From: Bactrocera neohumeralis
Taxonomy: Eukaryota > Arthropoda > Insecta > Diptera > Tephritidae
Direction of reading: 5' to 3'
Length of the DNA stretch: 64,000 bases
Assembly (NCBI RefSeq): GCF_024586455.1
Contig: NC_065923.1
Span: forward strand, 67,801,076 to 67,865,075
This document shows, piece after piece, positions 12,901 to 25,915 of the stretch; within the stretch, counting starts at the first letter, position 1; every line of letters begins with the position of its first letter. Under the pieces are notes generated by a model. The model worked only from the letters and a program-made list of their open reading frames with translations, was not told the DNA's origin and ran no database searches. Both the position numbers and the translations under genes were made by a program.

Positions 12901-15900
12901 CTGGTGTTACATAGCCGCCCAATGTGGTGCTGTAGCTCTTCACTTTAGTGTCCAAATATTCAGATAGGCTGATATTCGCTGAAGTACTGGCTGTTGCCGC
13001 GGTCATGGCTGTTTTGCCGACGCCACCGCTCGGAGTCACTGACGGACCACCTGCTAACGCGGATGTTACGGCGCTCAATGTCGGCGGCACTATGGCCGAA
13101 GGGTTATCACGCAATTTGCCATAAATACTATTGTAGGTGGACGCTGCAGAATTGACGCCTGCGCTGTTACCAGGTAGTAAGACACCAGCGGCGCCGGGAG
13201 AATGCATTGCGGTTGGCGCCACTGTAGCCGAGGATGGCGGCAAAACCGTTACGTTGCCGCCGTTGGCCGAAGACAACGTTGGCAGTGTTGACTGCATATG
13301 CACTGCTGCGCTCAAATGACTAAGCACTGGCTGCATGGGAAGTGTCTTTAAGAGGTTATGATTGTGTGTCGGTAGCGACGCTGTGCCTGCAGAGGGCGGC
13401 ATGGCTGGCGTTGGCACATAGGTGGCGATGGGCGTACCCATGGAGGCGTCCACATTACCGCCAGGCACCGCACCAATGCCACTGAAGTAAGCGGCCATGA
13501 GCGGTGGTGGTGGACCGCTGACGACGACATTATTGAAGTGCGGTATGGCGACATGTTCACGCACATAAGTGGGTGGTGGCAGCGGCGATACGTGTGCGCT
13601 AGCTAATATGCCGTTATGTTCAGCGACCGCAGATTTGTGTGCGGCTAAAGCATCTTTTTCCGCACCGCCACAACTGCCACCGCTGTTATGTCGATGCCGA
13701 CTGCCGCCACCCGAAGAGGACGAAGACTCGCGTCTCTTACGCGCCGCCAGACTACTGCTGCTGCTACTTGAGCAGGATGAGGTCAACATATCCTCGCGAC
13801 TGTCTCGGCTGCCGCTGTCTTTGCGATGCCGATTGCTGTTGCTGGTGACGGCATTCACCAAAGGCAAATCTTTCGTAAGTTCCTGCTCGAAATTCAGCTG
13901 ACGCTTCTTGCTGATGGGCGGCGGTGGCGTGGGTGTTGTTGAGTTGGCCGCAGCGGGTGTTTGTGATTGTGACACTGCAGTGCTGGCATTCGATGATGAC
14001 GACGTGGTGCGATGACGATGATGATGGCGCTCTTTATCGAAGCGATTATTGTCGCGTTCGCGGCGTTCATCAGCGCGATCTTTGGCATCGCCACCAGCAG
14101 ACGCACTGTTGCTATTGGTCGAGTTGTTGTAGTTCGTTGCACTGCTATGTGTTTGTTGTTTGGCGCTCGGCACCGGTGTGGAGCTGCCGCTACTTTTGCC
14201 GCTGACATAATCCTTTTTGTGCGATGATGATGAGGACACCTTTTTGGAACTAGAACTGGACAACTTGCCACTGTGCGCCGAAGAAGAACGACTGCTACTG
14301 CTGCTACGCTCCTTGCCGTTGCGCTCCTTCTTATGCAATTTCTTAGTCGAAGACGAGCCACTGCTGCTCGAATTGGTCAACGACTTGGAAGCGCTGCTGT
14401 GTTTGCTGCTGCTGCCCGCACTTTTCGCGGTGTCGTTATGCGCATGCGTAGAATGATGACTGTGATGCGACGAATAATTCGTTGTGGCTGACGATTTGTT
14501 TTCCGTTAACTTGGCACTTTTACCCACCAACTCGTTGGCGCTACCGCCAATCGCTGTTGTTGTGGTGGAATTCGTTTTCGACTTTTTGTTGTTGCGTGAC
14601 TGTAGAATCAGTATATTCTCCTTGTGGAAGGAATGCAGACAGGCTTGTATGTCATCATCGGTTAGCGGTACTTTGCGTTCATTGCTATTATTGTTGTTAG
14701 CGGCATTCTGTTTGCGTGGCGCGAGCGCCGTCGATACGCTACCGCTATTCGGCAATGGCGTTGCCACATTATTGACACTAACAGTACCAGCTTCCGAGTT
14801 CGTCGCGTTGACGGCAGGCGCTGCTGGTGTGGCGCTGTTGGTGTTTGTAGTTATTGACCCAATTGTTGTTGTAGACTGTGTAGTAATTGGCGCCTGCGCT
14901 GCTGCCGTTGTAACTGGTGGCGGTGGTGGTGGTTTGCGCTCAATAGCAGCTGCTGCGGCTGCCGCTAAAAATGTCATACAATTCGGTTGTGTGGCCGCGG
15001 TTGAAGGCGTGTTCGGCGCGCAGTTCTCAACTTTAAACGTCGCTGTCGGTTTGGTTAATGCGGCTGGTGAAGCAGTTGCAGCTGTTGTTGTTGGCACAAT
15101 GTCCTTATCGTCACTGTGCTTTGACATTTCGTGCATGCGCGCTGATAACGGTTTTAGCAACGAAGTTTGTTGCACCTCCGTCGCTGTAGCTGAGATCTCC
15201 ACTGTTGAGGTTTCCAACTTGAGACGTTTCTTGAGCGGCTCATCGGACGAAATCATGCTGCTGCCATCGAGTGTGAGCAATTTTAATGGCGATGTTTTGG
15301 TGGGTGTGGTGGATATGCGTTCCTGAGCGTCCACAGGCGCAGTGCTGTATATAGACTCCAAGGCTTGCGAAGTTTCCACTTTATGGTTAATTGCTGTAAA
15401 CGTCTGTAATTGCTCTTCCTTCTTTGGTTGCTTGTATGGTTTTTCATCCGCCACAAGAGCATTTTCTTCAGTCGGCGCAGATTTTATGGGCTTTTCATCC
15501 TCCGCTGCATTGACTTTAGCTCCGTCTGCTGCTTCAGTTGTAATTGAGCGTTCAGCAACTTCATTTGCGGCCTCTTCCTTCTTCACTTGCATTAATACCA
15601 TCTCCTCGAACTTATCACCCGCCATGCTTTCTTCGCGCTCCACATCAATTTTAACATCATCGCCGCCACTTGTGTCTTCCGGTTCAATTTTGACCAGATT
15701 ATCTTCGGGGGCGAGCATTTGCTGATGTCCTGGACTAGGCGAACGCAAGATATCCACATCATCGTCTTGATCAATAAGCATAGCGTCGGACTTTAGCTCT
15801 TCCGCTGCTGTCTCCAGCTGTTGCGGCGCTTCCAACAAGCGTTCTACCTTTGTAGTTACTTCCTGCTTAAACCTTGTATCTGTCACATGTGCTATTGTTG

Positions 15901-18900
15901 TTGTTGCACTTGTTTGCAGCTCATGTACGCCAACGCCACCTACGACATCGACATCATCGCGCTCCTCCTCTGCATCATCCTCCTCATCATCGACTTCCTC
16001 CTCATCGCTCGTCTCAGCCTCATGCTTTATACACGCACCTGACGTTACGCCAGCGTTTACATTCATCACATCCACTTCGGCATCGCTACCCGCTGCCCTT
16101 GTCAGCATACCGGCGGTGGGTGCCGTTGCTGTTGGTTCTGCCTTGACTAGTCCAATTACTGGCGACTCGAAAACGTTGCTAACGCCAGCTGCCGGTGAAG
16201 CTACACTGCTGCCGCCCACATCTTCCTCCTCCTTCACGTCGCCACTGATGATAAGTCGACGCTTCTTCAGCGGCGTCGTAAAGCCATTGGGCACATTCAT
16301 CACCGCGTTCAAATGAGCGGCCGCCGCCGCGGTTGTGGGTGAAGCATGTTGCAAGCCTGCGGACATCGCTGCAGCGGCAGGTGTTGGCGTCATCGACTCA
16401 TCTGTGGTGGTTTCCTCGCTGATCGCTTGGCGCAACCAACGTTTCTTGACCGAGGAATTGTTGCTGCAAGTGCTCACCTGCAGCGGCAGATGCAGTAGAC
16501 TGCGTGGTGTACCGCCAGCACCAGCGATTGTGGCCGGATTATAGACACCGCTGTTGCCGCGCTCTGTTTGCTGTATGAACTCTTCCACTTTCTGCGCTGC
16601 CATGCTCAGATTCTCTGGTTCATCTACGCTCATGGGCGCGCCACAATGCGCATCGTTGGGCATATAGCTGGCATCCGGCTCGTTGTGCTGCTTTCTATAG
16701 TCACACATTGTCGCCGCTTGTACCAAAGAGTCCAAGCCAAGCATTGCGCCAGTTGGCAAGGCTGTTGGTTGTGGCACTAATGCGTCAGCGCCGTTACTAT
16801 TCGTCGCTGGTGGTGGTGTTGGCGCAGTCGGCGGCGGTGAGTCACTACCGCTGGTGTCGGCATCTACTTGATTCAGCAGCCAATTGGACATGAGCACTTT
16901 CTTCGTTTTCGTTTTATTGGGGTATTTGAACTCACCACTTGGGCTGGCGCCGTCCATGTGCTCTTGCAGCGGTCCAACTGCCGCTTCGATTAGCAAGCAG
17001 GCCGAACTCACTGGCGTGGCGGGCGGTGAGGCGCCATTGCCACCACTGCTTGTCGTGCGATGTTGCGGCGATTTCAATTGCTCCAGCGCGTAGTGCGCCG
17101 CGTACTGTTGCTGCTGTTGTGCGGTTGGTGATGGCACTGCTTGCGGTGATTGTTGTGGCGTCGGCGACATTTTCAGATTGGGATTGGCGAAAGCGAGCAG
17201 CAGCCCCGCGGCCTGATCTTCGTTAGTGGTCGCGAGCGTATCGCTGTGCTCCGCTTGCGTATGCTGATAATTGGGTGCTGTGGTTGCTAATGGCGCCGCT
17301 GGCGATAACAATGATGTGGACTCTGCCTCCGAATGCACATTGGCATTGCCAGCGCTATTGCCTGTGTCGTCAACGGATTCGTTGCTGCTGTTCATGCGAC
17401 TTTTGCGGCGTTTGCGCGCCTGTGCGCTGTGACCGCTGTACGATTTGTGTGCTTTGCGTTTTTTCTTGCGCGCATTAGCCGCCGATACGCGTCCGCTGCT
17501 GCTGCTCAGCTCGCCCATGCTACGTTTGGTGGGCGTGGTTGGCGAATTACTGTTGCTATTGCGTCGCTTGGTGGCGCCGGAGGACGCACTGCCGCCAGAT
17601 TTGGTTTGATTTTTACGTTGCTGGTTGCGTTCCATTTTCTCAATCGCACGCAATATGGCCTCCATTTTACGATCTTCGCGTGAAAGCTTTGGCTTGTCTT
17701 TGGAGTTTGGTGTCACGACTGTTGAGTCATCATTGACGCTACCGCTGCTCGTGTTGTGTTGCTGCTGTTGATGATCGTCCTCGGAGAAACTGGTGGAACG
17801 CGAGCTCGACGACTTGGTGGCAGGAGTTTTATGGCTACGCGCGCTATTCGGTGGTACGTACGCGGCGTGCGCTGCGTTGTTGCTGTGCTTCTGTGGCGAC
17901 TTCGGGCCAGCATTAGGCGAGGCGGCGCCAATAGCAACGTGGGTCTGCGTCGGTGGTGGTAGATCAACTGTGGTTAAACTTTGTGGTGGTTGCTGTTGTT
18001 GTTGTTGCTGTTGCTGCTGCTGATGCGCAGCCTCTTGCATGTTGCCATCTACGATATCCTGCTGAGCTGGCGGCATGGGGGTGGCAACAAAGTATTGTGT
18101 CTGTTGCTGCTGCTGTTCGGCCTCACTCGCCTCAACTCCGCGAGACGTTATGGTTTCAGGCGTGATAACAACAACACTACTGTTATTGCTTATTGCGGCG
18201 CTTGGCGCTAACGTTGCGCAGCTGCTGGTTAGCGTTACAGCAGTGTTGAGCGATTGCAGCGCTGCCGCCGCGGCCAAAGACGCATCACTTATTGTCGGAC
18301 CAGTGAGTTCGCTGTGGTGCAGTTGTTGCTCTTGCGACTGTTGAATGAGTAAATTCGTCTGCGGCTGCGTCGGGCCGCTCGCTGGTGCCAATGCGGTAGG
18401 CGTTGTTGTTTCAGCGCTGGTCACCTCTTGCAACAGGGGTGCGCTTACGTTGTTGGTTATAGCTGGTACTTGTTGCTGTGGCGGTTGCGTTGGCAGCTGC
18501 ACCAATTGCTGTGACGGCGACAAGAGCAACGGTGTTGGCAAAGCGCCTAAGATCTGCTGGTGTTGTTGCTGTTGCTGCGGACTGTGTTGCACAAAGAGCG
18601 CGCCGGTGCTGCCGCGCTGTGCGCCCGTTGCTGCTGGTACGGACTGCTGCTGCTGAGCTTGTTGTTGTGGTTGCGACTGCGCCTGTGGCGTCGGTGAGTG
18701 CATGTGTAAGGTTGTAGGTGACGGTATCGACACGGATGGCGACGATGACGAGGTACAAATACCCGAATCATGCATTACGCTCGAAACCGAGGAGGTGGCG
18801 CTCATATTGCCATTGTTATTGGGCACTGCAGCCGACGCGGCAAGCGCATGCGCCGACAAAATGTTAAGACCACCATTACTTTTGTACGAGCTATTGCTCA

Positions 18901-21900
18901 GACTGGCGTTCATATTCAGCGGCGCTGTAGGCAAAGCAACGCTCGGGCTATTCATGCCAGGTGCGACGGTTGTGCCGATGCTGCTGTCACCACTGGACGA
19001 AGTCGAACGATTGCGATTGATGTTTTGCGCGGCGCCTTTCTTCTTATTGCTGCCGGCTGGCAACCCACCCATGGTCAGTTGCATTGCCGCCGCGCTGCTG
19101 TTGAGCTGTACGCCACCATTTAGGGTGGTGGCGAGTGATGACTTGCGACTGCTGGATTTCGTTGCGCCGCCCGCGCCCAAAGACTGTTGCGTCGGCGGTG
19201 GACCGAAGAGACAATCCTTGAGTAGGCCGCATGCGCATGCTGTGCTCGTCGGCTGCACAATGCAATTGCTGGCGTTCGCCTTTTTGTTATCAATCGCCAG
19301 CAAATCGTGTGGCTCATGCTTGATGGTGATCTCGGTGCTGGCGCGTATGCGCATTGTTGCCACAATGAAGAGGTGTATTGTGCCCTTCTCGAAGAGATGC
19401 TGTATTTCGGCATTGGGGCGACACGAGCGACGCACGAAACGCGCTTCATTGCCGTAGGTACGTGTATCGACGCATATCTCCGGACCCTTGAGATAAGCTG
19501 GTTGTGGCGGCAGCGGCGGATATGAGCCATCTTGGTTCATCGTTTGCATGGGCGCCTCTGCGTCCGGTAACTGGTAGAAGAAAATGAAGGGACCTGGCGT
19601 TTTATGCGCTTTTAACGTAGCTGCTAGAAAATTGCTGGGCGGCGGCGAATTCATATTCACCGACGCGTTTTGTGTTTTATACTGCGGACTAAGCATGTAT
19701 TTGCCGCGCAATTCGAAGATGGGGCAACTCGGCGCAATATCCATGTTGCTAATAAGTATTTTACCGCCTGCATGTGGCACAGTGGTGGCACGATTCTCCA
19801 AACCATTATTGCAGCACTCTTTCAGCGCGCGATTCTCCGTATTTAGTATGCTTTGCAGCAGACTCGGTTGCTTGGTGATGGCATGTAGACGCGCACGCAA
19901 CTCGGGCGAATAGTGATTGGTTACGGCCAATTCGTAATTCTCAATCCATTGCCGCAAATTGGCTGCATGCTTTTCAGCAGCTGTTGCGGTGGCGCTCAGG
20001 CCATCGCTACTCTTTGACTTGCGTTTCGTTGTCTTCTTGGTGGCGCCCGAGTCTTTGCGCGGCGGTTTGCCACCTAAAGCAGCCAGCTTCTCGGCTTTTT
20101 TGGATTTCTTACCAGCAGCTGCATCTTTGGCGGTTTTCTTCAGTACCTTACCTTTCTTGGTCGTGCCGAGCGTCGTGGTAGTTGGCATCCCATGCATGTT
20201 GCCGTCAGCACCACTACCCAACATAAACGCATTTGAGTTACTGCCGCCCAGATGCCTTTGTTGTCCATCTTGCAACTGATAATTGCCACTCAGGTTGCCT
20301 GCGCCGCTAGCGCCACTTAAGTACGCGCCAGTAGAACCGGTCGCATGTGCTGACTGTGCCGAAAGTAAAAGCTGAGTTTGCTCTTTGCGTTTCATTAGTT
20401 GCAGTGCACGTGCTCGCGCCTTATCCACCGGTCGCGGCTGGCATACTTCACACTGGTATTCATCGGGTATATTCTGACGATCGATGCCCATACAGTCGAC
20501 ATGCTGCCACACGCTGAAAGTGTCAAATATGTATTTCAGTATTATTTCCCATGCAAACTAATACCAGAAAATTATGGATATTTATATACAAAAAAATGTA
20601 TACATAAAAAATAAATTTAATATACAAAAATTAAATAAAATAAAAAATATAAAAAATAATAATTATAAGCAAATAATGTTATTTTAAAACACAAAAAATT
20701 TTAAATTTCATGAAATAAAAATTAAAAATATAAAAAGATATATGAAATAAAAAAATTTAAAAATATAATAAATTAAATTATTAAAATTCAAAAATTAAAA
20801 AAAAAACCAAAAAAATAAGAAATTAAAATTGAACAAATAAAAATACTAAATAAAAAACAAATATATTTACACCAGAAAGTAAATAAAAGAATTAAGAAAA
20901 TATTCTTTTAGAAAAAATATGAAAAAAATCTAATAGAATTAAAAAAAATATGAAAATAAATAAAAAACATTTAAGAAAATAGTAATTAAAAAAAATATGT
21001 ATAAAAAATTTTAAAGTACAAAAAATCGAAATTTTATTAAAAGGTACATAAAATTTATATAATATAACTTTAAACATAAAAGTATAAGAAATAAAAAAAT
21101 ACAGAATTAAATGAATATAAATTAAAAATTTTAATAAATAGTAAATTACATTAAAAAATTAAGAAAATAAAAATAACAATGAATAAGAAATTCCAAAAAA
21201 TAAGAAATTAAAAAAATAAATAAAAGAGTATGAAAATATTAATTAAAAAAAAATAAAAAAAGAATATGAAAATATTAATTGAAAAAAAATAAAAAAAAAA
21301 TCTAATGACTTTCAAAATAAGAAAAAAAAATAAAAATATTAATTAAAAACATATTTATGTATGTATAAAAAAGTACAAAAAAGTTGAAATTTTTTTTAAA
21401 TTGTACATTAATTTAAAAAGCGAAGTTTAAAATTATAAGATATTAAATTTAAAAAAATAAATAACTAAACGAATATAAAAAAAATGTAAAAGAAATACTA
21501 AATTAGAAAAATTTAACAAAATAAATTAAAAAAAACATTAAAAAAAGGTATTCATAAAAAAAATATATATATATTCAATAATAAATTCTAAGTACCAAAA
21601 ACGTATTTACATATGTATATTAAGAAATTAAATTTAAATTTAAAAAATATAAGTAATTAAATTAAATTACTCAAAAAATATGAAATAAATTTAAAAAAAT
21701 AAAAATATATGAGAAAATTAATTAAAAAAAAAGTAAAATTTAAAGCACTAAGAGAATTTTTCGATTTCGAAATTTTAACAAAATTTGAGATATTAAAAAC
21801 ATAATATAGAAAAAAATTTTCAAATATATTAAAAAATTAATAAAAAAAATTCATTTGGAAAAATACTATATATTTAAAAATTCAAAAATATAACACATTA

Positions 21901-24900
21901 ATTGAAAAAACGCTAAAAATAGTAAATTATACAAATTTTAATTTTCATAAATAGTATAAAAGAAAACTAATATAAAATAAAGCGCGGTTTATTTGGGTTG
22001 AAATTTTGAAACCACAAATTTAATAAAAAATACTGTTCTAATAAATAACATAATATACTACGGTACTTACGAGCACTTATCACAGCATATCATATAGCCA
22101 TCGTCGTGCGTCAAATCACAGATACAACGCGTCACCGAATCGTCTTCAGCTTCGGCTTCGGGTGCAGTTTCGGTTTCTTCCCCAGGATCAATATCGCCGG
22201 TAGCAACGCGCGAACCGTTACTGATGGCCGAATGAGCATCATCATCCTGTTGCATGCGGGGTACTGCGGAGTAAAGAGAAAATTTTAAGTAATAATAAGG
22301 GAAAATGTAAAATAATTTGAATTTCAGTAATTTACAAATAATAATAATAACTTTATTAATGCGCTCGTGCTACTCACTTTGTTGCCCGTGCAAAGTATAT
22401 GTCGATTGACCGCTTGATGGCGGCGTGGGCAGCATATTGCCCAGGCCCGTTTGTCCCGCCGCCGCCACAGTAGCACCAATGCCGCCCAGTGACCACTGCT
22501 GACTGCCCCCGGCCGAATTGGCGGCCAGTGCCGATTGCAACTGCGACTGCGATGCAGCACCCGCTAACATTGTACTATTCGATGTGATGCCCACTTTGCC
22601 CATGTGTGCGGCGTTGCCAGCCGCTTGCGGGCCACCAACGCTCTTTGCAGACTCTGCAGCTGAGAGATGCGTGGGCATGGCATTGGCGTAGGTATGATCC
22701 TGCTGCACGGCGTGCAAGATGCGCAAACGCAGATCTTGCGTGTTCACTGGCGTCGGTCGCACCTCTTCACCAATGATATCTTCGTCATCAGTTGTTGCAT
22801 TGGTGTTGACAGCGGAGGCTGCACTATTTGTGGCGATTGTGTAGCTGCTATTCGCCAGTGTTGCATTAGTGGCTGCTAGCGATGTCTTCAGCGTTTGCAG
22901 GTGTATTATTTGCGCTGAAGAGTGTTGCTGTTGTTGTTGTGTATCAAGCGGTATATTGGATATGCTTGCCGATAACGCATGTGCACCATGTGTGCTGCCA
23001 TGATGATGACCACGTGCGCCAACGCCGCTACTATTGCTATTGGATTTGTAGTAATCCGCAGCGGATTTGCGTGTAATTGTTGTGTTGGCCTCATATGACT
23101 TGTTGCGCTCCAAAGAGTGTGTACGACTGCCGGGTGCGCTATGCGTTTGACGTCCGATATTGGCGGCGCCTGATGTGGGCATTGTTGCGTAAACGGCACC
23201 GCCATTGGCGGCCGAGTTTGACAAATAAGTGGTGGCTGCTGAGGCAGGAGTCTGATGCTGCACTGGATTCGTGTATTGTGTGCTAATGTTTGGTGATGCA
23301 GATAATTGTTGTTGTTGCACCGTGCTGCCGTGTTGGTTCGGCTGTTGGGCAGACAATTGATTACCGCTATATAGTGGATATTCTTTGGGGGAGAGCAACA
23401 CTGACGTCGGTGAAGTATGTTGTATCACAATTTGCTGTTGCTGCTGTTGCGGCGGTGGTGGCATCGCGGCAACCTTTGTTTGGTGTTGCTGCTGCTGATA
23501 GCGTTGTTGATTGCTGAATGATTTTTGGGCCATGCTTTGCAGTATGCGTGCGGACACCTCGTCTGTCATGGGCGTGCCATTGACGACCATTATATCATCG
23601 TTCATCAACGATTGTGCGCTGGCATTGCTGTTGCTATTGCCAGCTTGCGTTTGCGGTTGCTGCTGGTAAATAGTATTACTGCTGTTGTTGTCCTTAACAA
23701 TGTTTGTTGTTGTTGGTGCATCGACAAATTGCAATTGCTGCTGCTGCGCATGCTGACGCAATGTCACTTTAGTCTGTTGCTGTTGCTGCTGTACGGGCAA
23801 TGTTTGCGTCTGATGTTGCTGTATTACCGTGGCATGTGTGGAATTTACAAATTTTATTGTATTATTAGAGTTGTTGGCAACACTTCCACTGCCGCTATTT
23901 CCAGCGCCCGTTGCGAGTGTGACCACATTATTGTTGCCGGTCGAGAATTGATGCTGCTGCGTTTGTTGTTGTTGTGGCAAGGTTTTGTGATGCAGATGTG
24001 TGCCTTGTGGCAAAGTTGTGACGTGTTGCAGCTGCGTTTGGTGCGTAGCATATTTTCCGCCGGCCATTTTAGTCACTTTTGTTGTGGTCGGTTGCAGTTT
24101 GTGGCCGCCGCCGCTGTTGCTTATGGTGTAGGTGCCCAGTGATTGCTGCTGCAACATATTGACGCCGCTACTGGCATTGCTGTTATTGTTAATGACATTA
24201 TTGTATTGTTTGAGCAACTTGGACGTTTTCACTTTAGCGCCACTCTGGTATTGCGGCTGATGCAATTGGTACTGTTGTTGCTGCTGCTGTGTTATATAGG
24301 TAGTCTTGACACCCGGTGTCTGTTGCATTTGCAAGTTGTTCAAAACTTTGCTATTACCATGCGTCACCTTTAAGCTATTCGTCTTCTTCAACATGTTACC
24401 ACCGCTGCCGGCAACGCTGACACTTTTCGTTGTTGCACTGCTGCTCAAATACTTTTGCGCACCCACAACAGGTTGCACCAACATCTGTGTATGTTGTTGC
24501 TGTTGCTGTTGTGTTTGTTGTTGTTGTCCTGTGTTTGTTGTCATCGACGAACCAGCCGCCGTTGGTTGTTGCACAACACGTGTCACCATCTGTACGTGGC
24601 GTGGCACGGACAGCTTTTGATACAATTGCTGTGTCTGCTGCGCTCCCTGTGAAGCGTTTTGCCCCGTCGACTGCTGCGGCTGTTGTATATATGTTGTGGA
24701 GTTCAACTGTTGCTGCTGCTGCTTTACTCCCGTCTTATATGTGCCTGTAACGGTATATTTTGGCGTCTTACCACCGCCAGTGGTAATTGGTGTGGCCGCT
24801 GCTGCTGCTGTGGTTAAATATGACAAGTTTTTGGTGCTCATATAATTTATAGTTTGTGCCTGTTGTGCTTGACCCCCGCTACTAACACTTATGGTGTGCT

Positions 24901-25915
24901 GCTGTTGTTGCGTGGGTAAGCCACCAGTTGCGCCAACGCTCAGCGCCGATGTTGCCGTTGTGCCCTGCGTGTTGGGTGACGGCTTGGCCAACACGGTTAA
25001 ATTGCTAAGCAACACTTTCGATTGACCACCGCCACCGACAGTTGTAGCGCTGCCACCATCGATTATCATGTTGCCGGTGGTGCCATCTGTAGTAACGATT
25101 TTGAAGATTTGTGGGTTTAGCACCTCACCGGTTGTGGTGGATATCATCATATTGGTGGCACCCGAAGCAGCCGCTTGCTCAATAAATTCTTCGCTTACTT
25201 GTATCACCTGCTGCTGCTGCTGTGGCTGCGTTTGTTGCTGCGACTTTTGCTGTTGTGTATGCATTTGTTGTGACAGCTGATGTTGCTTTTGCACATGTTG
25301 CTGTTGCTGCTTAGGCTGGCTAGACTGCAGCTGTGTGGCCAGCTGTTGTGGCTGCTGATGAATTTGTTGATGCTGCTGCTGCTGGATTGTGGTATGCTGT
25401 ATAAGTTGGTGTTGTTGTTGATTCATCTGTATTGTTTGCGGCTGTTGCTGCTGCTTTACATTAATATGTTTGATTTTCGTATTCGTTGCTCCTCCCGTTG
25501 TTGCTGTTGTCGTTATAGTATTGTTGTTACACTTATTAATAGTATTATTGCTGTTGCTGCTACTGCGCTGCACTCCACGTCGCATTAGTGGCAACTGTGT
25601 TTGGCTTCTACTACTACTGTTGCTGTTGCTGCCAGCAACATTATGTTGTAGCTGTTTCTGTTGCTGTTGTTGTTGTTGCGGCTGTCGCACATCATTCGCA
25701 CCATAATATTCGTAATATTTTCCAATGTTTGTTGTTGCTGACTTTGCTGTTGTATTAGTCTGTTTTGTTTGATAAAATTGTGGATGCGACTGTTGCGTGG
25801 CTAAATTTGTTGTCGCCGCTACCACGCCGCTTGTTGTTCCGCTGCCTGATTGTGTTGTCACTGCTGTTGTTGGCTTCTCTACGACAATTATACCAGACGA
25901 TTGCAATGGCATCAT
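9944..25915 (-). CDS. upSET: upSET / MLL5 / SETD5-family PHD + SET chromatin protein
   Basis: Minus-strand coding exons: 25915-22378, 22263-22071, 20513-12241, 10626-10489 and 10287-9944. Donors are GTGAGT (three) and GTAAGT; phases agree and give 12,486 bases, or 4,161 residues. The start is the first ATG of the exon, with an in-frame TAG two codons upstream. Residues 1-1179 are glutamine-, threonine- and asparagine-rich. A C4HC3 PHD finger lies at about 1226-1269, split by an intron (CICDLTHDDGYMICCDKC, then VWQHVDCMGIDRQNIP). A SET domain lies at about 1492-1646, with NEARFVRRSC at 1599-1608 and lacking the usual NHxC methyl-transfer signature. This fits the known lack of activity in MLL5/upSET. 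Low-complexity tails follow, with acidic and serine-rich runs, a KRKLSINEYRKRM motif shared with MLL5/SETD5, and a coiled-coil-like exon (LEKQQEKLCERLKLLRNMKK). In Drosophila, upSET works with the Rpd3/Sin3 deacetylase to limit open chromatin. The Drosophila protein is about 3,100 residues from memory, so this one is long. Reading through the 12241 donor would end the protein two codons later. The true C-terminus is uncertain. Confidence 0.95.
10288..10488 (-). other. upSET intron 4 (201 bp)
   Basis: Minus-strand GTGAGT donor at 10488-10483 and acceptor CCGTTACAG ending at 10288. It separates the coiled-coil exon from the serine-rich exon. The flanking codon is split after its first base. Confidence 0.8.
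10627..12240 (-). other. upSET intron 3 (about 1.6 kb, low complexity)
   Basis: It lies between the GTGAGT donor at 12240-12235 and the acceptor TTTTTAACTAG ending at 10627. It is almost pure A/T with long T runs (11.4-11.7 kb). No nested gene is visible. Confidence 0.8.
20514..22070 (-). other. upSET intron 2 (about 1.56 kb), splitting the PHD finger
   Basis: GTAAGT donor at 22070-22065 and acceptor ACACTTTCAG ending at 20514. It interrupts the PHD finger between the DKCS and VWQHVDC segments. The interior is A-rich on the plus strand with no coding content. Intron 1 (22264-22377, 114 bp) is ordinary. Confidence 0.85.

Noticed and set aside
12522..19913. Many long open frames on the plus strand opposite the upSET exon (for example 14484-15326, 280 codons, and 18702-19457, 251 codons)
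   Set aside because: They are complements of CAG/CAA, GCN and TCN runs in the minus-strand coding exon, rich in C, L, V and A. They lack domains, splice structure or initiation context.
22667..25706. Plus-strand frames opposite the glutamine-rich upSET exon (leucine/cysteine-rich products)
   Set aside because: Antisense shadows of CAA/CAG repeats read as leucine and cysteine codons; no independent evidence of a gene.
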